DNA of 12,395 bases from Pavlovales sp. CCMP2436 (GCA_026770615.1 MU631957.1:22914-35308), one strand, 5' to 3'; positions 1 to 6,921 are shown, numbered from the stretch's first letter. Notes: generated from the sequence alone by a model not told the origin. Program-made: numbers and translations.

Positions 1-134
1 AGTGCGAGGCCGAATACCCTGTCCTGGGCACGAGCTTTCCTGAGATACTCGGCCTCGAGGGGCTTTGCCCGGCGCGCGACGCCGGGGGGGAGGGCAACAT
101 TATTGTCAGTGTAATAGCTTGGGCAGAATATTAC
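1..134. other. Unclassified left edge with short inverted repeats
   Basis: No coding signal is visible. Two short foldbacks are present: CGAGGCCGA at 5-13 pairs with TCGGCCTCG at 49-57, and a CCCGGCG/CGCCGGG pair lies around 69-87. The stretch is GC-rich and changes abruptly to AT-rich repeat sequence near 105. It could be the end of a feature lying outside the window. Confidence 0.35.
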
Positions 135-558
135 TATATTTATGATAGGGATTCAAGCTGGCGTCTGAATATATATATTTATGATAGGGATTCAAGCTGG
201 CGTCTGACTGTTATTAATTTTAATTTATTGGGGGGATTCTGGCTGGCGGTCTGTCTAGTTGAGTAGTTTAAGTCGAGCTTGATGTATATTAATGTAGGAG
301 GGTTCGGGCTGGCGGTACGTTTCAAGTTCAAGTCAGGCTGATCTTAGCGCTCCGACGCAGGCTCCTACGCGCTACGCCGAGGTGTGGAGTTGGTAGAAGT
401 GGAGGATGATGAAGGAAGCCAAAAACAAAGCGCTGGAGTCGCTGCGCAACGCAGGGCCGCCCGACAGTGCTTGATGTATATTATTAATGACGGGGGATTT
501 GGGCTGGCGGTGTTTCTGTATTACATTAATGAAGGGGGATTCGGGCTGGCGGTGTCTC
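135..558 (+). repeat. Cluster of six short GGGGATTCGGGCTGGCGGT-type repeats
   Basis: Six copies of a short unit occur here, with cores at 148-168, 187-207, 231-253, 297-316, 492-516 and 534-558. Each core (consensus near GGGGGATTCGGGCTGGCGGT) is preceded by about 15-25 bp of AT-rich sequence often containing TATTAAT or TATTTATGATA. The first two are near-identical 34-bp tandem units (135-168 and 174-207, period 39). Spacing elsewhere is irregular, so this is not a simple satellite. A further copy lies at 803-827 and another, inside a transposon, at 6799-6819. Between copies, 347-480 is unique GC-rich sequence that shows only weak similarity to the flank of the 11260-11488 repeat. Confidence 0.75.
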
Positions 559-560
559 TG

Positions 561-789
561 TACCAAGGCTACGAAAACGATGCTGCTCCCTGCGGCCGCT
601 ACGGCAGGGCTGCGGCGGCCGAGGCGCGGCCGAGGCAATGCGTGGGGGCCGGGGCGCACACACTCACACCCTTTAGTGTGAGTGCTGGTACATGAGGGTT
701 TGGGTCGATCGCTCGACCTCAGCCTGACGTCGACCAAGCCAGTGACTGAAAAACACCTGTTGATCCATGCTGAGTCGCTAATATATATA
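561..789 (+). repeat. 229-bp dispersed repeat, left arm of a long inverted pair
   Basis: This segment matches the reverse complement of 11260-11488 from end to end. By eye there are about a dozen mismatches and no gaps. It contains a hairpin (CACTCACAC/GTGTGAGTG with a 6-nt loop, about 661-684) and a near-palindromic GGTCGATCGCTCGACC stretch. Both copies stay open in some reading frames, but no frame resembles a known protein and both lie in repeat-rich DNA, so I treat this as a dispersed element and not a gene. On the left it abuts one of the short GGGGATTC repeats; the right-hand copy lacks that neighbour. Confidence 0.85.
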
Positions 790-799
790 TTATATTAAT

Positions 800-851
800 T
801 AAGGGGGATTCGGACTGGCGGTGTTTCATGTTCAAGTCAAACTGATCTTAT
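800..851 (+). repeat. Extended copy of the short repeat with a shared tail
   Basis: The core at 803-827 continues into GTTTCATGTTCAAGTCA and CTGATCTTA. The same tail follows the copy at 297-316, running to about 346. The two roughly 50-bp extended copies therefore flank 347-799 as direct repeats, which include the 229-bp repeat arm. The shared tail shows that at least some units are longer than the 20-bp core. Confidence 0.65.
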
Positions 852-1098
852 ATCCTCTTCCGAGGGGTTACCTTGCCTTGACCTTCATCTCCAAGACCCC
901 TGCACTTTCGCATCAGAGTTTGGCAGTCAAAGCGCAAATTCATACGATGCTGGCCTCGTCGCTATCACACATGGGATAATATCAACGTCGGACCATGATT
1001 CATCAGGATTATTGCGTGACAGTGGATTCTGCCGGATCGGAGTTGCCAGGCCAGTGCGGAATGGGCTCGGTTCTGAGCGGCAAGGCTGACGCTCAAGC
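852..1098. other. Non-coding spacer
   Basis: I see no gene here. One detail stands out: CCAGTGCGGAAT at about 1050-1061 is the reverse complement of the subterminal ATTCCGCACTGG of the transposon that begins at 1099. This could be a remnant of an older or rearranged end of the same element. Confidence 0.4.
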
Positions 1099-1599
1099 GG
1101 GTCGAAAGCCGAATTAGTGGCGCGATTCCGCACTGGGGAGGGGGAAAAGTGGTGGCCGGGTCGAAGAAGTAGACATCGTTCGCCCCTGCGCGCTAAGTGT
1201 CGATAGCTATTCTCGAATAGAGCCCTCCCCGACCGTCGGAGCCCACCTCGTGTGCCTCTCATGTGCCTCTAGGGTCGACAACATACTAACGGTAACTAAC
1301 ATTTCCGATTCTTAGCGTTCGGAAGCGAAAAGAAAGTCATGGTTCCTGAAGTGGCGCCGCGGAATTAGTAGCTGATTCGTGAATGGGGCGTTTTCCATTC
1401 ACGAATCTGCAACTAACTCCGCGGCACCACTTCTGGTTCCTGAGTTACTCCGGAAGATTTTCGCCGGACTTTTTTCGAATTTTTCGCCGGACTGGCCACA
1501 AATTCGGATTTTGACCCGTTCGTAAGTTACTCGGCAAGATTTTCACCGGAATTTTTCGCAATTTCCCCTCGGACTGGCCACTAATTCGAATTTCGACCC
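1099..1599 (+). mobile_element. Non-autonomous TIR foldback transposon, copy A
   Basis: The element starts with a degraded form of GGGTCGAAATCCGAATTAGT and ends with its inverted complement. The core copy (1099-1517, 419 bp) is collinear with copy C (10679-11100) and with the reverse complement of copy B (6435-6921). It encodes nothing, so mobilisation would need a transposase supplied in trans. A central hairpin lies at about 1348-1432. The right terminal segment of about 82 bp is present twice in tandem (roughly 1436-1517 and 1518-1599), giving two nested right ends. I find no clear target-site duplication. The superfamily is not identifiable from the ends alone. Confidence 0.8.
1348..1432. 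repeat. Central hairpin of transposon copy A
   Basis: An imperfect inverted repeat with arms of about 38 nt (left about 1348-1385, right about 1394-1432). The innermost part, GATTCGTGAATGG, is shared with copies B and C. The outer part (GAAGTGGCGCCGCGG on the left) is specific to this copy and still pairs with its partner arm. Confidence 0.8.
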
Positions 1600-1809
1600 A
1601 AATTTACCACTTAAACATTGCGCATGTGCACGGGTGGACTTCTCCTGCGCCGTTCGGTGGCGTTTGTCGTGCCGCCAGCGGAAAAATCGAAGACGAATTG
1701 ACTGGCAAATATGGTCACCAACTAATTTAAACTAGTATAATAAAGTATAAATGCGCGTGCGCATAAATATTTAATACAGAAAAATATTACGTTGCAATTG
1801 ACGGCCAGC
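1600..1809. other. AT-rich 3' flank of the minus-strand gene
   Basis: No gene is seen. The stretch becomes AT-rich near 1690-1800 and probably holds the 3' untranslated region and polyadenylation region of the gene ending at 1810. No canonical AATAAA is visible on the minus strand. A small palindrome ATGCGC/GCGCAT lies near 1751-1764. Confidence 0.4.
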
Positions 1810-4180
1810 TTAATCATACCGGCTCACTTCGGCCGCGTCATCGTCGTTGCCGTCGAGACCGAGCGTCCTGAGCAGTCCCGGGTTGGGCATGGAGATGACG
1901 CCCGGTCCATTTCGCCGCTCGAACGTGCCGCGCGAGAATTTCGGCGTCGTCGGTGAGCTGCGTGACTGCGCAGCACAGCGTCGCATTTTACAAGTCGGAG
2001 GCGAGGCAGGGGTTGGGTAAGCGAGACGGCGAGCGTAGCGGAATCATGTTTTTAAAAAACTATTCCCGTACGAAGTGGCCGCAAGCTATGCGCGTGCGTA
2101 TAGTTTTTAAATCAACCAAAAGAAAGCGGCGCACACCGGCACGCGGCTGTTTAGCAGCACGGAGCCCTGCGAGGGCATCAGTAGAATGTCCGGCAGCTCC
2201 GCGCTCCCCGCACGAGCGCGCGTCCTCTCGAAAGTTCTCTCGAACGCCTGCGAATTTGAATTTGAATTTTCCTGCGCGGCGGGTCCGGAACGAAAGCCCG
2301 GAGTGGGGGGGTGGGGGGGGTAGGTGGAGTGGGGTTGGGGAGGGGAGGGGGGGGGTTCGCGTGAGACTCTGGGCCAAGAGGGGAGCAATGCGCTGGTGGG
2401 TGTGGAGAGGGTTTGTTTAGCACATCTGGCAAGCGTGTGCGTGTGCGTGCGTGTGCAGGGTTGGGGAAAGGAAGGGGGGCAGGTGTGTGCGTGTGTGTGT
2501 GTGTGCAGGGAGGGGGGGAGGGGGGGGGTGCACGCACCAGCTTCGGGTCGCCCAACGGTTTGCTGGCAAGCATCTGCCGTTCCCTCGGCAGCCTTGCGCG
2601 GTGGCCGAGCGTCTGCTCCACCTTGGCCCGCGACTTGGGCTGCGTGGCCTGCGGCGTGCCACCCGCCCCGAAGCTGCCGCTCAGCCTCGCCATCCGCTCC
2701 AGCGCGGTCGGCGGTGGCGCCGGCATGGGCTCGGAGACGACCGCGAGCGCGGCGGAGGGGGGCGTCCCCGGCTGCACCTGCCGCGCGATGGCGTCGGCGG
2801 GGGTCCCGGGCCCCCCCGTCTTCCGCGCTGGTTGGCCGTCGGCGAGTGAGTTGTACTCTTTGCGCGACATGTGGACGGTGTCGCGAGGACGGACCTGCGG
2901 TGTTGTAACAAGAACCGCACTCAGGATAAGAATACAGTACGAACTACAGTAGCAGCAGTAGCAGCAATAGGAACAAAAACAACCAGGCAACAACAGCAAC
3001 ACAAACGAGAATAGAAGTAGTAGTAGTAGTGGTTCTAGAAGAAGCAGTAGTAGTAGCAAGGGTCACCTGTGCCTTGGAGCCCCCCGCCTCCTTGAGGGTC
3101 ACGCCAGGCGCCAGCGACAGCGAGCCCATCAGCGCCGGCTGCTCCGACTCACTCGGCCGATACGGCGGCGGCACCCCCGCGACGCTCAGCGCGAGCGCGA
3201 CGGGCGTCGTCCCTCCCTTGACGCCTCGCTGCTTATTCGCGGAGCCGCCACTTGCGCGCGGCGGTCCGCGAGGCGGCGCGGGCAGCGGCGGCGGCGGCAC
3301 TTCGGGGGGCTCGCTGATGCCGACTGAGGGACTGGCGCGGTAGGCTGGCAGCTTCTCGCCGTCTGGTACTTGGATGACAACCACGCGGCCCAATCTATCA
3401 TAGCTGTACTCCTTGCCGCGCGTCTCCTGCCGGATCTGCTTGACGCGCTCCAGCTCAGCAGCCTCCACCTGCGCGAGGGGACGCGGGGATGAGGGTGGGG
3501 ATGGGGGTGGGGATGGGGGTGGGTTGCAAGGGCGTGGGATGAGCGTGGCAGGTCGCGCTCGGGTCGCTGAGCGTCGGTGATGCGGGGGGTGGGCGCACGA
3601 TAGTGTGGAAGTTGGCAGGGCATACCGCGGCCTTCCTCGCCGTCTGCTGCGCCTTCTTGGACCACGGGTCCACCTCTTCGGGTTCCTTGGACTTGTACCG
3701 GCGAGCGGGCTGGCTGGGCGGCGGGAGCCCGTCCAAATCCTGCAGCCTGCCCAGGTTGGCCGTGTCCGACACGTCCGAGGGCGCGCGCCGCGTGAGCTTG
3801 CGCTGCGGCTGCGCGGATCGACCGCCGGGCACGAACAGCGAGTCGCTCGGCTCAGCCGTGGCCACCGACGCCTCCTTGGCGCGCGTGGGCAGCGCGCTCC
3901 GCGACCACGCGTCCGTGACTGCAGGCGCGGGCTCCTCGTCCGGCAGCCACGTCGTGCCGCCCGCGTACTCGGGCTCGCCGTGGTCGCAGTCGAGCGCGTA
4001 CCAGTCGATGATGCTCATGATTTCTGAGGAGGCGCGCGTGGTGCTGTAGAGGAGCGTGGCCTCCTCCTCGGCGTGTGCGCGCAGCACCTGGCTGGCCGCG
4101 TCGACGATGCAATCGAGGGTCTCCGCGCAAATCCGCTCAGCTTCGTGCTGCGACTGGAGCTGCGCGAGGGGGTCGGCCAT
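1810..4180 (-). CDS. C2orf81/DUF4639-like protein, four exons, 489 aa
   Basis: Exons on the minus strand are 4180-3626, 3468-3067, 2894-2538 and 1965-1810 (stop TAA). Introns of 157, 172 and 572 bp are GT-AG, all end in GCAG and are all phase 0, and the joined frame is open throughout. The ATG at 4180 has a GCCACCATGG context, so I prefer it to an in-frame ATG 30 bp upstream. Residues 48-97 (IIDWYALD, then WLPDEEPAPAVTDAW) resemble from memory the N-terminal block of vertebrate C2orf81, a testis-enriched protein thought to be cilium-related; I infer a flagellar role. Residues 186-225 contain a GKEYSYDRLGRVVVIQ segment and KLP; 325-336 contain HMSRKEY. The middle is proline-rich. The exon 3/4 join is the least certain, since the 572-bp intron could hide a small exon near 2110-2215. 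Confidence 0.7.
2051..2111. repeat. 61-bp inverted-repeat insertion in intron 3
   Basis: TTTAAAAAACTAT at 2051-2063 is inverted as ATAGTTTTTAAA at 2100-2111, enclosing about 36 bp of GC-rich sequence. It looks like a tiny foldback or a deleted MITE inside the intron. No flanking duplication is evident. Confidence 0.45.
2305..2530 (+). repeat. G-rich and (GT)n tracts in intron 3
   Basis: The plus strand carries long G runs (2305-2353 and 2510-2528) and GTGTGC-type dinucleotide tracts (about 2430-2460 and 2483-2507). On the sense (minus) strand of the surrounding gene these are C-rich and CA-rich, so they lie within the intron as pyrimidine-rich sequence. Several G runs are spaced suitably for G-quadruplex formation on the template strand. 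Confidence 0.8.
2940..3060 (+). repeat. Imperfect AGC/AGT trinucleotide microsatellite in intron 2
   Basis: Runs of GTA/GCA-type triplets (CAGTAGCAGCAGTAGCAGCA and AGTAGTAGTAGTAGT) occupy most of the 172-bp intron 2 of the minus-strand gene. Read on the minus strand they give leucine-rich open frames with no start or conservation, so they are intronic low-complexity sequence and not a signal peptide. Confidence 0.8.
3488..3526 (+). repeat. GGGGAT/GGGGGT minisatellite in intron 1
   Basis: Tandem GGGGATGGGGGT units repeat about three times inside intron 1. The plus strand has at least four G runs of three or more with 1-2 nt loops, a canonical G-quadruplex pattern, here on the template strand of the gene. 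Confidence 0.8.
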
Positions 4181-4301
4181 GGTGGCGCTAGCTAGCCTCT
4201 GCGCTTGCACGACCTGCTACACGCTGCCCACTGCCTCGCTCGCTGCCTCTCGCTCGGCCGCCTGCTCGCGCTCAGCTTTCAGCTTGTTGCACAGTTTCAG
4301 G
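4181..4301 (-). promoter_or_regulatory. 5' flank of the C2orf81-like gene abutting retrotransposon debris
   Basis: This is the upstream region or 5' leader of the gene starting at 4180. It directly follows the end of the copia fragment (stop codons at 4310-4315), so part of it may be former LTR or retrotransposon 3' sequence now serving as leader or promoter. No TATA box is visible. CGCGCTCAG at 4267-4275 recurs at 4800-4808 beside the second copy of the direct repeat. Confidence 0.35.
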
Positions 4302-4334
4302 GGTGCACCTCATTAACTAAAATCGTAGGATTGT
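4302..4334. repeat. 33-bp direct repeat, copy 1
   Basis: This segment is identical to 4811-4843. It covers the last codons and tandem stops (TAA TGA on the minus strand) of the copia fragment plus the first bases after it. An upstream CGCGCTCAG is also shared (4267-4275 and 4800-4808), so the original duplication was probably about 70 bp with a later internal deletion in copy 2. Confidence 0.9.
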
Positions 4335-4750
4335 GCAGCGACTTGCCGGCGGAACGTTACCGTGGTCGCCGCCTTGGTCATGATGTCGGCGTGGTTGAGG
4401 TCCGTGTGAATCTTCTCGACCTTGATCACGCCGTTCTCCTGCGCTGCGCGGATGTAATGGTACTTTACATCGATGTGCTTGGTGCGCTTGTGATGCACCG
4501 GGTTCTCGATCAGCTGGACCGCGCCTTGGTTGTCCTCGTACAGGACCGTCGGGCCGGACTGTGGGTTGCGGATGAACGAGGCGACCTCGCGCATGTAGTA
4601 GACCTCGCGCGCCGCGTCCGAGGCAGCGATGTACTCGGCCTCGCAAGTGGAAAGCGCGACGATCGACTGCATGCTGCTCTGCCACGACACCGGCGCGCCG
4701 TTGAACATCACGACGTATCCGCTTGTCGACCTGCGCCCCTCCGTGTCTGC
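4313..4750 (-). pseudogene. Ty1/copia retrotransposon pol fragment: RNase H and C-terminus
   Basis: The minus-strand frame encodes a copia-type RNase H. Visible motifs in order are RRSTSGYV, VSWQS, STCEAEYIAAS (catalytic Glu), LYEDNQGAV (catalytic Asp), the KRTKHIDVKYHYIR block (Asp) and NHADIMTK, ending at TAA with TGA directly behind. This is the normal 3' end of a copia polyprotein. Everything upstream (gag, protease, integrase, reverse transcriptase and the first RNase H strand) is missing; the fragment starts abruptly at the edge of a perfect palindrome. The remaining frame has no internal stop, so truncation is probably recent. It lies in the spacer between two divergent host genes. Confidence 0.9.
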
Positions 4751-4798
4751 GCCCCCCCCCAAACTAAAAAAGACGTCTTTTTTAGTTTGGGGGGGGGC
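4751..4798. repeat. 48-bp perfect palindrome
   Basis: Two 24-bp arms meet with no spacer at a central GACGTC (centre between 4774 and 4775). Each arm runs nine C (or G), then AAACT, then six A, then GAC. It forms the truncation boundary of the copia RNase H fragment. Perfect palindromes with no spacer are unstable in cloning, so it is either recent or an assembly or amplification artefact. Confidence 0.9.
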
Positions 4799-4810
4799 AC
4801 GCGCTCAGAT

Positions 4811-4843
4811 GGTGCACCTCATTAACTAAAATCGTAGGATTGT
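4811..4843. repeat. 33-bp direct repeat, copy 2
   Basis: This is an exact repeat of 4302-4334, carrying the last few pol codons and stop codons of the copia fragment. It sits on the other side of the RNase H fragment and the palindrome, so those features are bracketed by the two copies. Confidence 0.9.
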
Positions 4844-4930
4844 ATGTCCGCCAGAAAACTTTAAAAATCGGCGTGCCCAAGAGCTGGTAGCTCTTGGGCA
4901 CGCCGATTTTTAAAAATGAGGGGACATACA
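4841..4930. repeat. 90-bp foldback with a 26-bp perfect stem
   Basis: Inner arms at 4860-4885 and 4889-4914 are perfect 26-bp complements with a 3-nt GGT loop. Outer arms TGTATGTCC (4841-4849) and GGACATACA (4922-4930) add a second, 9-bp pairing. Part of the stem (CGGCGTGCCCAAG followed closely by GCTGG) also occurs in the adjacent unique sequence at about 4935-4954, which suggests local template-switch origin and not a mobile element. Its overlap with the end of the 33-bp repeat is two to three bases. Confidence 0.85.
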
Positions 4931-5058
4931 CGACGGCGTGCCCAAGGGGCTGGATCCCACGACGGCCTGACCCGACTGGCCCGCGTGCCCCTCGAGAAGC
5001 CCCTGAGTTCGAGGGCGTCGTGGCCATCGCGTGAGCCCCTTGAGTTCGTCGAGAAGTG

Positions 5059-5871
5059 ATGGCGAGAGCTCCGCCGCTCGCGGGCCGGCGCGCAGGGGCG
5101 CAGCCGCCGCAGTCCCAGGGCGAGGGGGCGCAGGAGGGCGCGCTTGAGCGCGTGCTCCTACGGCACGAGCACAGCCGGGGCACGCTGATCCTGGACGGCC
5201 TCGCCATCGCCGCGGCCGACACCGACGCTGAGATTACTCCGAGGCCTTCTACGGCACGCAGGCTGGCCACCGTCGAGCGTACGACGAGCGTGGAGCTCGA
5301 GGGGCGTGCCGATCAGCTCTCCTCCGCCGTCGAGGGCGTGCGCGCCGACGTCGACATCGCCCTCGAGGGGCTGCGTCAGTGGCGCGCACAGCACGACGCC
5401 GAGCTGGCCGCCACGCGCGCGTGCTTCGAGGCGGAGGCTCGCGCGGCCATCGCGCCCGCAAGCCTGCCAGCCGGCCCTCCCGATCCTCTCGGCGAGGGCC
5501 TCGACCGCGCGCAGGTGCAGCGCGTGCAGCTACTGCTCGAGAGCGCCGCGCATAGCGAGCACCAACGGCAGGCCGCCACCCGCCACGTCCCGCTGTCCGC
5601 ATCCGAGGGCACCTCCGAGAGCCTCGTGGCCGCCAAGCTTGACGTGCTGTGTGCGACCCCGCCTGGGTTCGACCCTTCCGACACTGACCTGGCCCTGCAG
5701 CGAAGGCTCGAACGCGAGCTGATGGTAAAATACGGAATCACCTGCGACGACGTCGCGGGCGCGACGGCGGGCGACACGAGCGCGAGCTCGCGCGAGGCGG
5801 CGGCACTCAAGGTGTCGCTCGGCAGGTACGCCGCCGGCCTAGACTCCGTGCTCGACGAGCTCGATCGATGA
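5059..5871 (+). CDS. Unrecognised 270-aa hydrophilic protein, possibly coiled-coil
   Basis: A single uninterrupted frame with strongly GC-rich third positions runs from ATG 5059 to TGA 5871. The start has G at -3 and G at +4, and two in-frame stops lie within 30 bp upstream, so this is the first usable start unless there is an upstream exon. No signal peptide or membrane segment is visible. After a Gly/Ala/Gln-rich N-terminus, residues about 80-135 are charged, Ala/Leu/Glu-rich and likely helical (LATVERTTSVELEGRADQL onwards). The C-terminal part contains PGFDPSDTDLALQRRLEREL and KYGITCDD. I recognise no domain. It is divergent from the C2orf81-like gene, with retrotransposon debris between. 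It could be a host gene or a gag-like relic; no zinc knuckle is present. Confidence 0.6.
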   Translation: MARAPPLAGRRAGAQPPQSQGEGAQEGALERVLLRHEHSRGTLILDGLAIAAADTDAEITPRPSTARRLATVERTTSVELEGRADQLSSAVEGVRADVDIALEGLRQWRAQHDAELAATRACFEAEARAAIAPASLPAGPPDPLGEGLDRAQVQRVQLLLESAAHSEHQRQAATRHVPLSASEGTSESLVAAKLDVLCATPPGFDPSDTDLALQRRLERELMVKYGITCDDVAGATAGDTSASSREAAALKVSLGRYAAGLDSVLDELDR

Positions 5872-6434
5872 CGCGCGACCGCCGGGCGCCGGACCCACAC
5901 GCGCCCGTGTCATGTCCCCTGAAACATGGTGGCCGGCGAGTTCTGGCGCGTGGTTTGCTCACTTCTAAACCGATTAATTTTTTCAGTGACTCACTACTGC
6001 TCGGCTGGGATCCGACTCTAGGCAGACGCCATAATCATTCAAAGTTCTCCTCTGCGTGGTAGAATCTCCTATTCGCGGATACAAATCTGTATTTAATATT
6101 CGAGGAGGAGTCGAGGAGGGAGGCCAAGATTTTTTTTTTAAGGTGCTTACGGACGCAACGGTACGCCTTAGTCTGAACTGGATTTGTTTGAGCGCTACGC
6201 CACCAACGTCAAGCTCGGTACGTGGCACTAAGTGGGGCTCCCATGATGTGAGCCGGCGGAGCGGTTTTTTAAAAATAGATAGTTGTATTTATTAAACAAA
6301 TTGACTAAGAAATTTATTTAGTTTCAAATTCGCTGACAAATGAGTACCTAAGGCGGAGTTATACATAAATCCTTGGTATCCAACTGTGTGACATATGCCC
6401 AGTCTTTCCTTTTTTTCGGGAGCCAACACGTTTT
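5872..6434. other. Intergenic region with no recognisable gene
   Basis: The stretch includes the 3' flank of the upstream gene, an AT-rich part from about 6255 to 6330 and scattered T runs. Short open frames here have no motif support. I see no RNA gene or repeat with a partner elsewhere in the window. Confidence 0.5.
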
Positions 6435-6529
6435 GGGTCGAAATCCGAATTAGTGGCCAGTCCGGGGAAAAATTGCAAAAAAGTCCGCTGAAAATCCTGC
6501 GGAGTTACTCACGGACCGGAGGTGGTATG

Positions 6530-6599
6530 GAATTATTTATTGTGCACAGATTCGTGAATGGGGCGCCGCCCCATTTACGAATCTGCAATAAAAAAATTC
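6530..6599. repeat. Central hairpin of transposon copy B
   Basis: Arms at about 6530-6562 and 6569-6599 share the inner CAGATTCGTGAATGG-type sequence with the other copies. The outer stem is AT-rich here (GAATTATTTATT against AATAAAAAAATTC), unlike the GC-rich outer stem of copies A and C, but still pairs with small mismatches and a 4-nt bulge. Confidence 0.7.
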
Positions 6600-6779
6600 T
6601 TATCACTTCGGGAAGCCTGACTTTCCTTCCGCTTCCGAACGCTGAGAATCGGAAATGTTAGTTACCATTCGTATGTTGTCGACCCCAGAGGCACACGAGG
6701 TGGGCTCCAACGGTCGGGGAGGGCTATATTCGACAATAGCTATCGACACTTAGCGCGCTGGGGCGAACGATGTCTACTT

Positions 6780-6841
6780 AACTATATATTTACTGATAGG
6801 GATTCAAGCTGGCGTCTGACTGTTCTGAATGTTATGCGCTA
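6780..6841 (+). mobile_element. 62-bp insertion flanked by an 8-bp target duplication
   Basis: Relative to copy A, copy B is interrupted by 62 bp lying between two copies of GTCTACTT (6772-6779 and 6842-6849). Copy A has this 8-mer once at the equivalent site, as AAGTAGAC on its plus strand, so the insertion and duplication can be read directly. The insert contains one unit of the short repeat (core 6799-6819), nearly identical to 174-212 at the left end. No terminal inverted repeats are obvious. Confidence 0.75.
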
Positions 6842-6921
6842 GTCTACTTCTTCGACCCGGCCACCACTTTTCCCCCTCCCTAGCGCGGAATCGCGCCACT
6901 AAAATTTTCGGATTTCGACCC

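Larger units (their letters stand above)
6435..6921 (-). mobile_element. Non-autonomous TIR foldback transposon, copy B (inverted, interrupted)
   Basis: The element is in reverse orientation relative to copies A and C and collinear with them along its length. It begins GGGTCGAAATCCGAATTAGT and ends with ATTTCGACCC. Its length is 487 bp, or 417 bp once a 70-bp interruption at 6780-6849 (62-bp insert plus one 8-bp repeat) is removed, which matches the 419 and 422 bp of the other copies. The central hairpin is at about 6530-6599. It is non-coding. Flanks TTTT and TTCT give no convincing target duplication. Confidence 0.85.

Noticed and set aside
135..558. CRISPR-like array
   Set aside because: Repeats are degenerate, spacing is irregular, there are no cas genes, and the DNA is eukaryotic.
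372..737. Similar minus- and plus-strand open frames at 372-737 and 11312-11569, which could be a duplicated gene
   Set aside because: The similarity is that of the 229-bp DNA repeat. It continues past the frame ends, and no frame has recognisable protein features or a consistent full-length counterpart.
690..770. Possible tRNA or small RNA in the GGTCGATCGCTCGACC region
   Set aside because: No cloverleaf, A box/B box pair or acceptor stem can be drawn; it is part of the 229-bp repeat.
2324..2908. Several long plus-strand frames opposite the C2orf81-like gene
   Set aside because: They are shadows of GC-rich exons and of GT/G repeats, with low-complexity composition and no motifs.
2178..3059. 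Long minus-strand frame starting with a leucine-rich, signal-peptide-like run
   Set aside because: The leucine run is translated trinucleotide repeat inside intron 2, and the tail runs into intron 3. Only 2538-2894 is supported as an exon.
4205..4825. Plus-strand frame of about 206 residues opposite the RNase H fragment
   Set aside because: It is the antisense shadow of a clear copia RNase H and runs into the palindrome.
4267..4843. Interpretation of the 33-bp direct repeats as LTRs or target-site duplication of the copia element
   Set aside because: The repeat includes the last pol codons and stops, so it is an internal duplication of the element's 3' end and not an LTR or host target sequence.
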